Assembly: GCF_037975245.1 (NCBI RefSeq)
Contig: NC_092569.1
Location: forward strand, 29,782,168 to 29,846,167
Length of the DNA stretch: 64,000 nucleotides
From: Apostichopus japonicus
Lineage: Eukaryota > Echinodermata > Holothuroidea > Aspidochirotida > Stichopodidae
Direction of reading: 5' to 3'
The position numbers were made by a program, and so were the translations under genes. Below the pieces are notes generated by a model that made no database searches, was not told where the DNA came from, and saw only the letters and a program-made list of their open reading frames with translations. Position 1 is the first letter of the stretch; each line of letters opens with the position of its first letter. Of this stretch, positions 10,601 to 21,764 are shown piece by piece.

Positions 10601-13516
10601 GAATTTTGCAGCCAATTAATTTTTACTAAAATATCTGCAAAATTTCCTAAAAAGTCCCGAAACCAGACACAATTTTAGAAGCAGTATACTATTCTTTTTA
10701 AACTACTGTACCTGTAAAGAAATTTTCCTCGTTGGTTGCCACCATGATGTAAAGTTGTAAGACGACCTGCGGAGCTGACTCCATGAATGACTCAAATAAC
10801 CTTAACATACAGACGTCACTCTGTTGATGATAGAGCAAGTCAAAGTCCAGAGGATCCCGAGATTTCTTGGCGGTCATCCCAGTTTGAAGGACAATGACGT
10901 ACCTGAGATCAGCAACAATTAAAATCAATGTCAGAAGAATTCAAGATCATGGTCAATTTTGTACTTAAATCCCTGAAAACGGTGTATATTACAGTATGCT
11001 AGAGAATTTAAAATTGTCACCTGCCCTGTAGTCAAATTTATTTTGTACAAATATGCCTGGATCAAGTTTCCTTAAATTGCCAATATTTCATTGCCTAACA
11101 TGAACTTTCTTTAGTCCAGGCTCAACATTGCCTTTAAGACTTTCAACGGTTACACGGAGAATTCATTCATTAATGCATTAAAGTGGAAGCAGTCCAAGCA
11201 CTGCATGTACAGTACACATGTTAAATGTTCCTTTTAGACAGGATGTAAAGTAGTCAAATTACTTTCAGGAGAAATTTATACAGACCACAAACTACACAAT
11301 TCATTCAAACTTACTGTACATTATTTGGCTGCTTGAGCATAGCTTATTACTCACACTTCATGACTGAACATGTGCTGTGCTAAAGCCTGAAACAGTATGA
11401 AATACAGTTGCAACTCATCATTTCAGGTCACCTGTAATCTTACAGTGAAATTTATGGCAAAGATTATAATCTAAAAAAAAAAACTTGAATTGATCAGCAA
11501 CAGTTTCAATTTACCTGTACAATGGTCCCAATTGAAGACAATGAGCAATCCACTTTGTTCTTGAAAGATCCTCATCCATCTGGTACCATCTCATACTGAA
11601 GAACTGAATGATGAAGGACGGAAGCATAGTGAAGGACAGAGTCAATAAACCCCAAGCATACTCCCCAGTCGCAAAGTACTGGCATGTCACCAGTGTATCT
11701 GTAAATGAATTTCATAGAAATATAACATTAAGCCTCGAAATGCATCATGTTTTTCGCCCCACGACAACTGGACAAAGATGGAAACGAAAGTTGTAACCGG
11801 CATGTTCTGTGTCTGTTTCTCGGTTAAAATATATAAACAGATAGAGTTGTTAACCTGTCGTTTATTATTAACCCTATGAGTTCCTTTAATTCCCCTGTAG
11901 CCATCATGAAGGCTTCAAAGTTAGTATTTTAAGACCAGCTAGCCCAGTCCTAGATAACTTTATACTGATTGAACTTCATCTTTATTTCTTCTTTTTTTTC
12001 TATCCTGACTTTACCTTAATTTGGAGAGAAAAAAACATTCATTACAAAATCAAATGTAACTCTTCATTGTCTAATTGGAGTGATGAATTTGTTGATATAC
12101 TGTAGCCCATAGATGCTTCATATAGTCTAACCAGTTATCGGCCCTCAAGGCAAGATTTACTAAGCATACCCAAGCTCTAAGTTACATGGGCCTACACAAA
12201 GCTACCGAAAGTCCAATAATGTACAGTAATCTGACAATTGAACAACTTGAAAATTCATTGAAGGACTACCTACTATCTGCTATGCAAGCTTGGAATCCTT
12301 TTTTTTAAAAGGATATATATTTGTACTGAAGCAGGTTACTTTCTTTAGTAAGACTAAGAGTGGTTGTAGGCCTAGGCTAGGCTGCTTTAATGGGTTAAGA
12401 TTGTACTTTTCATTTTTTTCATATGTATATTTTTGTGTGTATTCCTGTGCTGTGTGTATTCCTGTGCTGTGGTTTCATTACTATGGTTGGGCTTTCCATG
12501 GGGGACAAACTAAAACGAATGACAGCGAATGACCGAATGACAATTGACTTTGTACAGGGTTAATTATCATTTGTGAATGACAGCGAATGACAACGAATGA
12601 CAACGAAGGACAGTATTGAGAAGAGATAGAATGATTAACGGAGTGAAGTAAATGCGGTTTTTGGTTTTATGCGCAAAAATGATTTGAGGAAAATCGCATG
12701 TTACGTGGTTGCAGGGTTTTGGTGTAAGTTACGGATAGAAACCACAGGGAAAGTTTTTGTGTCAGAATGCGCTTGAGTGTTGTGCTTTTTACCTCTGTAG
12801 ATTTATGTAGAAAGATAACTGAAGCCGTTTCAAGATTATAGTATTGTTAGTTTCTAATAATTAATAAAATCAAACTTACAATTTCGCTTACTATAAGGTG
12901 CGTTTTTATCTTGTCCGTACATTACTAGATCTAGATACCCACGAAGTCTGAACTGTGATATACCCGGTTGAAGCAAATGTCTGTGCTGTCGTTACTGTCA
13001 TTCGTTTTAGTCAACGCAATATTTTAGTGTGTAAAACATATTGTCATTCGTTATGTGTAACGCAATTGTCATTCGTTTTAGTAACACCCTTCCATGGGGC
13101 ATGTGCCCTTCTTGGCGCACCCTGTTATTTTAGTGATGTTTTTAAAGACTACAGTACTAGTACTAGGCCTAACGTTAGGCCGTAGATTAAAATTTACATT
13201 TAGGCTAGGCCTATCACTACGAGTATAATGTTAGCCTAACCAGTTAGCAGAACTAACCACACCATGCTCTTGAATGATTGGAGCTACCAACAGGTAGCCT
13301 ACGCTTATATTGTAACAAAAATGTGTCCACTAGGCTATGGGTAAAGTTGATCTTACCGGTTACAAGGTCAGTTACAAGCGTCAAAATTGAAATAAGAACA
13401 ACCCCTGCCTCCAACCAGTTGAACGTCTGTTGTTGGTGGAAGAAATGTTTTTCACACTCTCTGCACGGAGGTATAGTTTCGTCTAAATGACATAATTCCT
13501 CGTCACCCGATTCCAT
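5728..13516 (-). CDS. XKR: XK-related protein, XKR4/6/7 type, with long C-terminal tail (6 exons, 984 aa)
   Basis: Coding exons on the minus strand: 13516-13357, 11698-11515, 10902-10712, 10088-9879, 9019-8738 and 7655-5728. They total 2955 nt, all junctions are GT-AG, and the codon phases close. The first ATG in frame (13516) was taken as the start. Residues about 30-355 carry the multi-pass XK family domain. Family signatures include FNWLEAG near the first helix, TLSFTMLPS, LLQLG-like CLQLGPLYR, ESAPQVVLQLYI, DDKK-like EDKKVVSWPGV, YIFCFFNLKEG and MVLYYRYLHPHSS at the last helix. The family comprises plasma-membrane proteins, several of which (XKR4, XKR8, XKR9) scramble phospholipids in apoptosis. 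Vertebrate XKR4/6/7 are about 580-650 aa, so this protein is longer because of its tail. Which vertebrate paralogue is closest cannot be decided by eye, and scramblase activity is inferred from the family only. Confidence 0.92.
7915..8300. repeat. Diverged 250-bp duplication in XKR intron 5
   Basis: The segment starting GAGGGCAAGGCATTA at 7931 recurs at 8181. The similarity (CATACTAGATTTG, AAGTACCA, GAGTA, TTGAAGG) continues for about 110 bp in each copy. The copies are separated by short ATAAGTATAAGT repeats at about 8120-8180. No coding potential is seen. The rest of the intron (7656-8737) holds an AATAATAAT tract near 8325 and nothing else recognisable. Confidence 0.65.
9461..9886. repeat. 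Duplicated XKR exon 4/intron 4 junction
   Basis: The 19-bp sequence AAATATCTTACTGATGACT occurs at 9461-9479 and again at 9868-9886. The right copy spans the real exon 4 donor (exon end 9879, GT at 9878-9877 on the minus strand). The left copy is an exact intronic duplicate of that donor. Removing the hAT element between them leaves a tandem duplication of about 38 bp. Confidence 0.8.
9486..9846 (-). mobile_element. Non-autonomous hAT element (MITE) in XKR intron 4
   Basis: The 361-bp element is bounded by terminal inverted repeats CAGGGGTGGGCAACC (left) and GTTGCCCACCCCTG (right). It is flanked by a perfect 8-bp target-site duplication CTCTAGAG at 9478-9485 and 9847-9854. The repeat ends and the TCTAGA-centred 8-bp duplication are typical of the hAT superfamily. 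There is no transposase ORF. Orientation is arbitrary. Confidence 0.9.
12504..13089. mobile_element. Inverted-repeat DNA element with CGAATGACA subterminal repeats in XKR intron 1
   Basis: The left end carries ACTAAAACGAATGACA (from about 12509), and the same sequence occurs inverted at the right end (TGTCATTCGTTTTAGT, about 13067-13082). Further CGAATGACA units repeat inward from both ends: about seven on the left near 12511-12612 and three inverted on the right near 13000-13078. The 10-bp sequence TTCCATGGGG stands on both sides (12494-12503 and 13090-13099) and looks like a target-site duplication. The superfamily is unresolved. No transposase is present. Confidence 0.65.
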
Positions 13517-13757
13517 GATTTCAATTTTAAGTGTCAGTTGGCCTAATATTTCGCTATAACACAATTTACATTGCAAGAACACACAAAAAAAGGTTTTGTT
13601 CAGATCTAACTTAGTCGAGTTTAGCCTAGCCTAACAGTAACACTACTAATGTACTAGGCAATGCAGACAGCATCTCATGTTTTGAAATGTACAGTGTAAC
13701 TTTGTACAGGTGCTACAACAAAAACACTCGACATTTGAATTCGCCGTAAAAATAAGT

Positions 13758-13769
13758 TGCGCATGCGCA
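13758..13769. promoter_or_regulatory. Palindromic NRF1-type site upstream of XKR
   Basis: TGCGCATGCGCA is a perfect match to the palindromic NRF1 consensus. It lies 242 bp upstream of the XKR start codon, in otherwise AT-rich sequence. Its position and sequence suggest the core promoter region of XKR, but no transcription start is visible directly. Confidence 0.5.
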
Positions 13770-15227
13770 TAAGTGTAAAACATTTTTCTTGCGGGCTGGC
13801 AAACAAAGTGGAATCTATATCGCTGAGTAAAAGTAACCTGATTGCACATACATCAGAAAACATTGTCAAAGGTTTTAAGAAATGAAGTGGATCGGCAGTT
13901 GCCAATAGCAGGATGGTCATGAAACAAAGGGCCACTACGGTGGTAACCGTTGTCTGCAAAACAGGCTATTTCATGTGTCAACTACAGCAATGCAAAGAAC
14001 TTGAATTTATAATACTGTGATGTCATCATGGGGTGCTACCATATAAAGGGATATTCCCAAGTTGACAGACAATGTGAGATTTATATGGAAGAGATATATA
14101 TATTCCACATTGTTTGTTGAAAACATTATCTCAATGAGTTGTCTCTCTAACTCAATAAATTGTTGATTGAATGGAACCTAGTATTTTGACTGGCTATTTC
14201 GAGTCCATCACAGTAGGTGAGTGAATGGTCCGTAATCTTTAATTTTTATAATGTAATCTTGTTGGTTGAATTATTCTTGCCACCTGATACTTTGGAACTT
14301 CTGCTTAGCTGTTAAGTTTTTCTGTATTTAGAATTCATCACCTTAGACAAGAAAGGTTTTTTAAGAGATCAAAAACCCTGTAAATTACAGTAGTTTCGTC
14401 ACCGTCTACATGTATTCGTCAGAGTTGAAGTGACTTGACCTCACTGTCCATTAGAGTTCTCTATGAAGGAACTATACTGTCCATTTACATAGGGCGCCAT
14501 CTATTCGGGTTTCACGCAGACGCGTACTGCAAGCTAACGGATTCCGCGTGCACACATGACGGGCGAGGGAATAGATCAACCCTTCTGGCATCAACTCTGG
14601 ATCCAAGAAAGGTTATGTTTGGAAACGCCCTATTCAAAAACAATTTCATTATTTTTTTTGCCTTTCACAATGTGAACACAAACATTCAAACATGAAGTAT
14701 GGGATACAAAATTGCAGTAAGTATATAATTATGATAAACTATAGCAAAAATAGTTTGCTTGTCAAGCTACATGACCGTGACAAAAATATAACGTAAGATA
14801 AGAAAAGAATAATCAATAAAACCATGAATAGAAAACGCAGATACGTGAATATAAGGTATGAAAAACGTAACAATAATTTTTATAAATGACTGTATTATGT
14901 CGTTAGTAAGCTGAATGACTACCAAACAGTAAAATAACAAGCATGCCAAAACAAGTCGAAGTATTACTAGATTACTGTTTTTGTAGATATCCGTAAGATA
15001 TCCGTAACTAAACAACACTTTTGTGGAGTTTTGAGATCCGTACCGTGACACGGGAAATGTACGCGCATATCGCCACTTTGCACCTTACCTTGATTTCGTT
15101 CCTTCACTAATTCTTGCTATAGTCGTAACAAGAACAATGTGTTGCCTCATGTTGGCAGCCTCAGTTAACAGCAAAGCATAAAAAGCTGCATTTTAGCCGA
15201 GTCATATAAACACCGACCTAACATATC

Positions 15228-16293
15228 CAGGGACGTCGCTAGAGGGGGGGGGGGGGGGCAAGGCAAGGGGGGGTAAAATTGACGATAGTTGGAAAATTGG
15301 AGTGCGACAGTCGGGATTTCCGAATGTCCCACTCTAGTTTATTTAGGCTTATTCATATATTCCTGTGATTGTGACTGACCTAAAAATTGAAAAATTTCGT
15401 TCAAAATTGACGTCAATTTACCTTTAATCAGTCAGTTATTTACCACGTTTTCCTTGCCACTTTGAGAAATTGTATCTCGCGATTCTTATACTCCACCATA
15501 CAAAACTTCGTATGATTTTGAATACTCCAAAAAAATGCCTAATAGAACTACCGCCATAAGCGTAGGAGCCCAATTTGATGGGGGGGGGGGGGCTGTAACG
15601 ACTTGCCCGAAAAATATAACCAAAATTTTTCGCGCGCTTCGCGCGCGTATCACAAGTTTATGTGCATATCATATAGGCATGCATCGGTTTTTACATCGGA
15701 TGCCAATAACATACAATCATTTTTCGTCTTATTACCCTTTTCAATTCAATTCATAAGACTTTTATTTCAATCGCTTGTATTAAAGTATGCAATTTCACAA
15801 TAGATGTGGGTAAATGTACAAACGAACATAGAGATTAAGGAATGCCAACAAGAAGCTCTATAGAGCTTGTAAAAGCTCTGTATGGAGCCATAGCCATATT
15901 GTTTAGAATTATTGAGGAAGTCTTTACAATATTAATGGTAATAATAATATAAGTTTAACCATTGAAAAACACATTGCAAATGATCTTTCTTTCAGTAGGT
16001 ACCCGAAAGTCATCAACATATTGCCCGAATTTGCACAAAAATATTTGGTTGGGTGGAGTTGGGGGGGGGGGGGCTAATAAGTTTGTGAAGTGAGTGCCAG
16101 TGGGTACAAATGTATCGAAAAAAGTCGCGAAAGATGGGGTGTCTGACTGACCGTATCGTTGACGAGTAGCGCGGGGATCGGGGGGAGGGGGGGGGGAACA
16201 AGGCAGCAGTCGGAATTTTCTACTTCAAAACCCATCCAGTTGGATTTTCAGCCACTACACCCCCAATCATCAGGCCTTAGCTATACGTCCCTG
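15228..16293. mobile_element. hAT-like non-autonomous element with G runs
   Basis: The terminal inverted repeats are CAGGGACGTCGCTAG at the left and CTATACGTCCCTG at the right. The flanking 8 bp are AACATATC (15220-15227) and AACACATC (16294-16301), a target-site duplication with one difference. Internally there are four poly-G runs and a hairpin CGCGCGC-TTC-GCGCGCG at 15631-15647. No transposase ORF is present. Confidence 0.7.
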
Positions 16294-17652
16294 AACACAT
16301 CTAAGTTCAACACGAACATTATGAAGCTAATTTCGCCATCCAGACTATACACATATTATCCTACCTACGATTACCTGCGCACAACATGCATATTATACCT
16401 TATATCATATGCCATTAGAAAAGCATTTACCACGGCTCCTATAAGATACAAGTGGAAATTATAAGAACTCAATCAATTTATATAGTACTATACTTTAAGA
16501 GGAAATTTAACACTATACACCCCTGCCCACCATCAGCAAAATGCATCCCATCAGAAATAATATCATTAATTGAAGCAACGAATAAAAAGGGCCTATAAAA
16601 GATTTAAGTCTTGAGGTACACCACTACCTTAAGACACCCTCTCAAGATAAAGCAACCACCATACAACAAAATAAAATAAGTTAATTTAACTACTAACAAA
16701 TATCCATTGGGCCATTTTTTAGCTTACTGCAAAACACCTTGATTGGGGAATCTGATCAAAATTGGTTGAAAAATCAAAGATATCAACTCAACTATCAATA
16801 GCTTTGTCTGGTCAACGGACTAGGGACACTCTGGCCCTGCCTAATCAAAGCAGTAATATGGCAAGTGTTTGATAAGACTTTTTTATAAATGGATTCCATA
16901 ACCTTTGACACTGGTTTGGACCGGCGGTCTATAACGACAAGACAGTGACGTATCACCGGTGTTGAAAATAGCAGTGATAATAACCTATATCCATTGCAAT
17001 TTGTATTATGTAAGAAACGACCGGAGCCAGGAATTCTTGAGTTGGGAGCGACAGCAAAACTCGCGCGATACTCGTATCCATGTTAGTAAGTTTTGTACAC
17101 GCAATGGTGGGTACTGTAGTCTGTGGTGGTCGGGGAACAGATTCCATGTGTTCCAACCTGATGCAAGGGAGAACGTCCCCGTCCTTGTGAACCAATCATA
17201 CATTGTGTATCACTTTTAGAGAAAGCGCAACTATTTCTTCGCCACTTTGCTCAAATTAATGTTTACTTGAGAAAACTAAATTGCCGTATAAAGTTCAGGT
17301 TAAAACGCGTGTCATAAAATATGAATCCATGCAATACGCTTGCCGTGCGGTGTACTCTTCGCCGATTTGGAGAGCAAAGGGCATTTGCGGCTGCGAGTTG
17401 TTTTCTTTTCACTTTATAAATCAAAGTACTAAATACATAAAGCAACCCCCCCCCCAGGGGGTAAAACAAGGACAGCAAAGATGAGAGATGACACGTGACT
17501 GAGATCTGTTTTGTTTCATTCTCTTATTTTGTTCTCCGTTTAGAGAGATACTTATTACATAAAACACAAGTAATAATGGTTGATGGCGACTCTCATTTCC
17601 ATCTGCAATGCAGGGACAACGAAATGGAACACAATATATCGGAGAGAATATT

Positions 17653-17766
17653 GCGGTATAGGCCCTCTGCAAACACATAGGCGAAATATAGGCCCACTGT
17701 AAACACATGAAAATGCATAGGCGAAATATAGGCCCACTGTAAACACATTAAGATGCACAGGCGGCA
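17653..17766. repeat. Short tandem repeat, 40-bp unit, three copies
   Basis: The unit GCGAAATATAGGCCCACTGT followed by AAACACAT is repeated at 17681 and 17721, with a diverged first copy from 17653. No function is visible. Confidence 0.65.
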
Positions 17767-19454
17767 ATATTTGTCGAAGCTGCTGCATATTAACATATTT
17801 TGTTAAAATTGAAACAATAAGCTACACAATATTCTAGTTAATGTGAATGGTTTTTAAAACTCAAAATTAGTGCACATCATACCACACATACAGTGAAGGG
17901 GAGTATGTTAGGTTGTCTACACAGACTAACCAAGGTTTATTTACTTGCGTGAATCTTAACTACTCATTCAAACAGAAGCTTTATGAACACACGACACACA
18001 ACTGGAAAATATTATTCAGTGTATAAATGGGAGGGTTGGAGACCGGGTGTGTGTGTGGGAGGGGGGGGGTGAGAGGGTAGTGTTCTTGATTTCCTAAAGA
18101 TATCAAGGCCCACACAACTTTCATATATCACCATACATTTTTTTGCATAGGCCCAATATATAAACAGTGTTTTAGAAGCATTTTCTTTTCCGTCACAGTA
18201 CAAGCAAACCAGGAGGATGTCACAGACTCTCATAATAGTGGGTATTAACTTCTTCGCATTTGATTTGGTGAAAAACGTTTTAAAACAGCAACGTCACCTA
18301 CTCACAGGACTGGAAACTATATGGAGGGGGAGGGGGTGAGTATCGTGAAGTACAAGTGGGGAGTAGAAAATCTAAAAATAACAATAACATTATTTTGATT
18401 AATTTAACACTTGTAGAGCATTTAGTATTGTGGTATGTGTGCTAATCTAGATTATGTGGAATTATTCTGTGATTTGAAACATTGGGAGTAATTTTAAATC
18501 TAAAGCGATGTTGCAAGAGTGTTTCCATGGCAACACTTCACCACCACTTCTCACAGAGAATGAAGACATTCAAGTCTATTTTGTTTCATGTTTTTTTTTT
18601 TCTCACAGAAATAAGGTTTTTTTTACTTCTTGTATATCACAAATAACTAGCAGGACAATTTATTTACAACTGCTGAATAAAATTAATATGTACAATTCTG
18701 CTTTCATCTTACTGCTTAACCAAATAAAACTGACATGTCAAGAAAAAGAAAGCAAGATGAATGTTTCTTTTCCAGCGAATTAAAAAAAAAATTAAAAAAA
18801 AAATCGGTCACACTTAAAAGGACTAAGAGGCGTGGAGGTCTGCCATGGCCCGGATGATTCAATGAGGAATAATTATGCAGATGACGTAATTAACGTCGAC
18901 CCGAGACAATTTTGCTGGGTATTTCCCAAGGAGAATAGACCCCTTGATTTACAAACCGCATCAGCAAAAGCAAAAATTACAAAATGGAAATGGAGAGTTC
19001 TTTTGCAGTTTTGGATTCCAAAAATGCTGAAATGAAATTCCAAACAGCAAATATTACTTTAACCGAGCTAAGAGCTGCCCTGAGGTAAAGAAAGAAAAAG
19101 AAAAAAAGCTGAATTTGTTATGGTTTGCCAAATAAAGGGTTATTGAACTACTGTCAAATTCCAAACACGTGACTAGCCAAACCACCAAAGATATTGTATC
19201 GACATTTGCATTGGTCGATACTAATATTATTGCATCAGGTACAGATCTTTTAATAATATTTCTTGCCACTGCACTGCTCAATTTTAATCTGCATCTTATG
19301 CATTTTTTCGTATGTCTGTAATGCATTGTCAACACATGTGACATGTTACTAAGTTTGGATTAATGGGTTTAAGCGACTGATGAACTGTTTCTATGGTAAC
19401 ATATATTGTCACCATGGTGAGTCAAATTAATGGCGACGAAACTACCCCCAAAAT

Positions 19455-19856
19455 ATTCTAACATAAACATGCGACATCTCTGCATATGAACTATTTATAA
19501 GTATATTCATAATACTGTGAGACATGCGTTCACCTTCTGACAATGTCATATGGGTGTGTTTTAACTTCTATGGACCTGCTAGAGTGGTATTCTAACATGT
19601 ATATGCAACATCTCTGCATATGAACTATTATAAGTATAATCATTATACTGTGAGACATGCTCTCACCTTCTGACAATGTCATATGGATGTGTTTTAACTT
19701 CTATGGACCTGCTAGAGTGGTATTCTAACATAAATATGCAACATCTCTGCATATGAACTATTATAAGTATAATCATTATACTGTGAGACATGTGTTCACC
19801 TTCTGACAATGTCATATGCATGTGTTTTAACCTCTATGGACCTGCTAGAGTGGTAA
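19455..19856. repeat. Tandem repeat, 133-bp unit, three copies
   Basis: Copies start at 19457, 19591 and 19724 with TCTAACAT. Each contains CATCTCTGCATATGAAC, CTGTGAGACATG, TTCTGACAATGTCATATG and TATGGACCTGCTAGAGTGG. There is no ORF. Confidence 0.85.
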
Positions 19857-20466
19857 TGCCCAGAACTAAGAACTTTCCAATATCTGTTACATGATATACA
19901 ATATTGATTGATTGATTGATTGATTAATATCACACTATTGGCAGATATTGTGATTGTCAGAGTACAGATGTAAAGCCATATAAGCTATTTTCTTGTCTTT
20001 TCTTCCTTTTTTCCCCCAAACTTTGAAATGTTTATCATCAGTCCTGCACCAGGAGTTTCTGTGTTGTTTCTGTGTTATAATAATCATTAAATGAATAAAT
20101 AGTTTCTAGGGATTTCCACCATCTCACGTTGTTACACCCAACCTTCTAGTATTGAAATTATATAAATAGTACAAAGAAGTGAGAGAAACAAACAAGTGGA
20201 ATAGCACATCGAATCCAGAAATGACACCGTAGAGCCCTCCCAACCCTCACACCCCCCACTTTGAAAACAACCATGAAAATGTTAGGTTTGCATACACAAC
20301 TGCCTGTTAGTATTATTATCATTACTTTGTTAAATTTGAATAATGTACCAAACTCAGTTGATAATGTAAACCGGATAATGCAACTTAGATTAAAGCTTCA
20401 ATTTGTTCTCTTCAAAAATGGCATTGTAATACCGCAACGGTACAAAATAAGTTAATATCACCTGTA

Positions 20467-20512
20467 AGGTTAAAGGTCAAGACTCAAATTTAACCTGTAA
20501 GGTTAAAGGTCA
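20467..20512 (+). promoter_or_regulatory. Two tandem DR1-type nuclear receptor motifs
   Basis: AGGTTAAAGGTCA, a direct repeat of AGGTYA half-sites with 1-bp spacing, occurs at 20467-20479 and 20500-20512 within a duplicated segment of about 30 bp (spacing 33). This matches the DR1 class bound by HNF4/RXR/COUP-type receptors. The sites lie 1.3 kb beyond the ASXL stop codon. Function is inferred only from the motif. Confidence 0.4.
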
Positions 20513-21764
20513 AGACTCATCTGAAGACCAGTCTAAAGGTAACAAACAATAAAGCAGGGTCAGTGAGTACCTCTCGCAAGAATATGAATATCAAACTGGG
20601 TTGTTTTTTGCAAGCACAACTTGTCTCACCAATGTCTGCTATTTTGTTAATTTTTGAAGCATTAAAAGCATAGTCCAAAAGTTTCATTTTGCAGTGAAGA
20701 AAAAGGATGCTTAGAATATGTCCCTCCTTCAGCAGTCACAAAGAAATGCTCACCTGTAAGTCCTGTATTACCTTTGTAATATGAGGAAACGGATGTTTTA
20801 ATATCTTCTGAAACATTTGTTACTGTTTAGTACAATGAAGACCTGGCCTACACGTACCACACTGTTGTACCACAGCTAGCTAGCTAGAAAAACATAATTG
20901 CATATACGAATCGAGATGAAACTGTTATCGTTAAATACCTATTGAAGCTAAACACCTGGTAATTGCATTTTATTGGACCAAAAGAAAAAGATAAGTCTGG
21001 AAGAGAACATTGCTCAAGAAACTGAACTGAAACTGGTGAGATTAGAAATATGGTTACAGAACGCAATCATATTCTTTGAAGGAGCGATTGTTTTACATTG
21101 TTTCCGAGAACGAATATCCATCTTTTATCATCGTGACAGCTTCATAGTTACATTTGTCAACATGTGTAACATGTCATTTGTGACCACCACTGCAATGTTA
21201 TACCATGTTCAATAGAGTAATAAAAGATACCTCATCTAAGACTTGTCTAAAGATTTAGTTGTATGTATGGTAATCCATACTAGCCCTCAAAATGTTAGCA
21301 CTTCCCAGACAGATTTTTAAAAGTAATTAAAAGAGGACAATGTTAAAACACTTGAAAAAAAGTGAACAAGTTTTCTGATTTATGAGAAAAAGGACACCTG
21401 GTGATGCCCTACTGTGTATGCTCTTTTTCTGCCCAGCATATTGAAGGAGGAGCGATAGTTATTCAGTTTCCAGTATTAAAGAGAATGATTCTAGTTTGAT
21501 AATTGCTACGGGATATATGTTAAGAGATGGGAAGTTAGAGAGATAGGTATCCATTACTCCATTAAACAGATGCATGGCTGTGTGTATGTCAGCACATTTC
21601 TGTACACTGACTTATCCACACAGATGTAGCTTTCACTGGCAAACGCCATCTGTGTTTACAACCAGGCAACTTGACACTCCTCATTAAAACCAGATAGAAG
21701 TTTTACGTAAAAAAAAAATAAAAAAAATAAAAAAAATTCAATCAATCATACAAATAAATATTAT

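Larger units (their letters stand above)
13517..21764. other. Intergenic region between XKR and ASXL
   Basis: No gene was recognised. Short ORFs here lack domains and splice support. Contents are: the XKR upstream region with an NRF1-type site; a 1.07 kb hAT-like element at 15228-16293; poly-C/poly-G tracts near 17447 and 18060; a three-copy 40-bp repeat at 17653-17766; a three-copy 133-bp repeat at 19455-19856; two DR1-type motifs at 20467-20512; and A-rich sequence just downstream of ASXL (about 21708-21737). Confidence 0.6.

Noticed and set aside
13675..13959. Minus-strand open frame with a signal-peptide-like start upstream of XKR
   Set aside because: The frame begins at a TTG, the part resembling a signal peptide has no good initiation context, and the rest shows no domain. 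A TTTTGCAG acceptor precedes it, but no partner exon was found.
16953..17219. Overlapping ORFs on both strands at 16.9-17.2 kb
   Set aside because: Neither strand shows a domain or splice partners, and open frames on both strands suggest GC-richer non-coding sequence.
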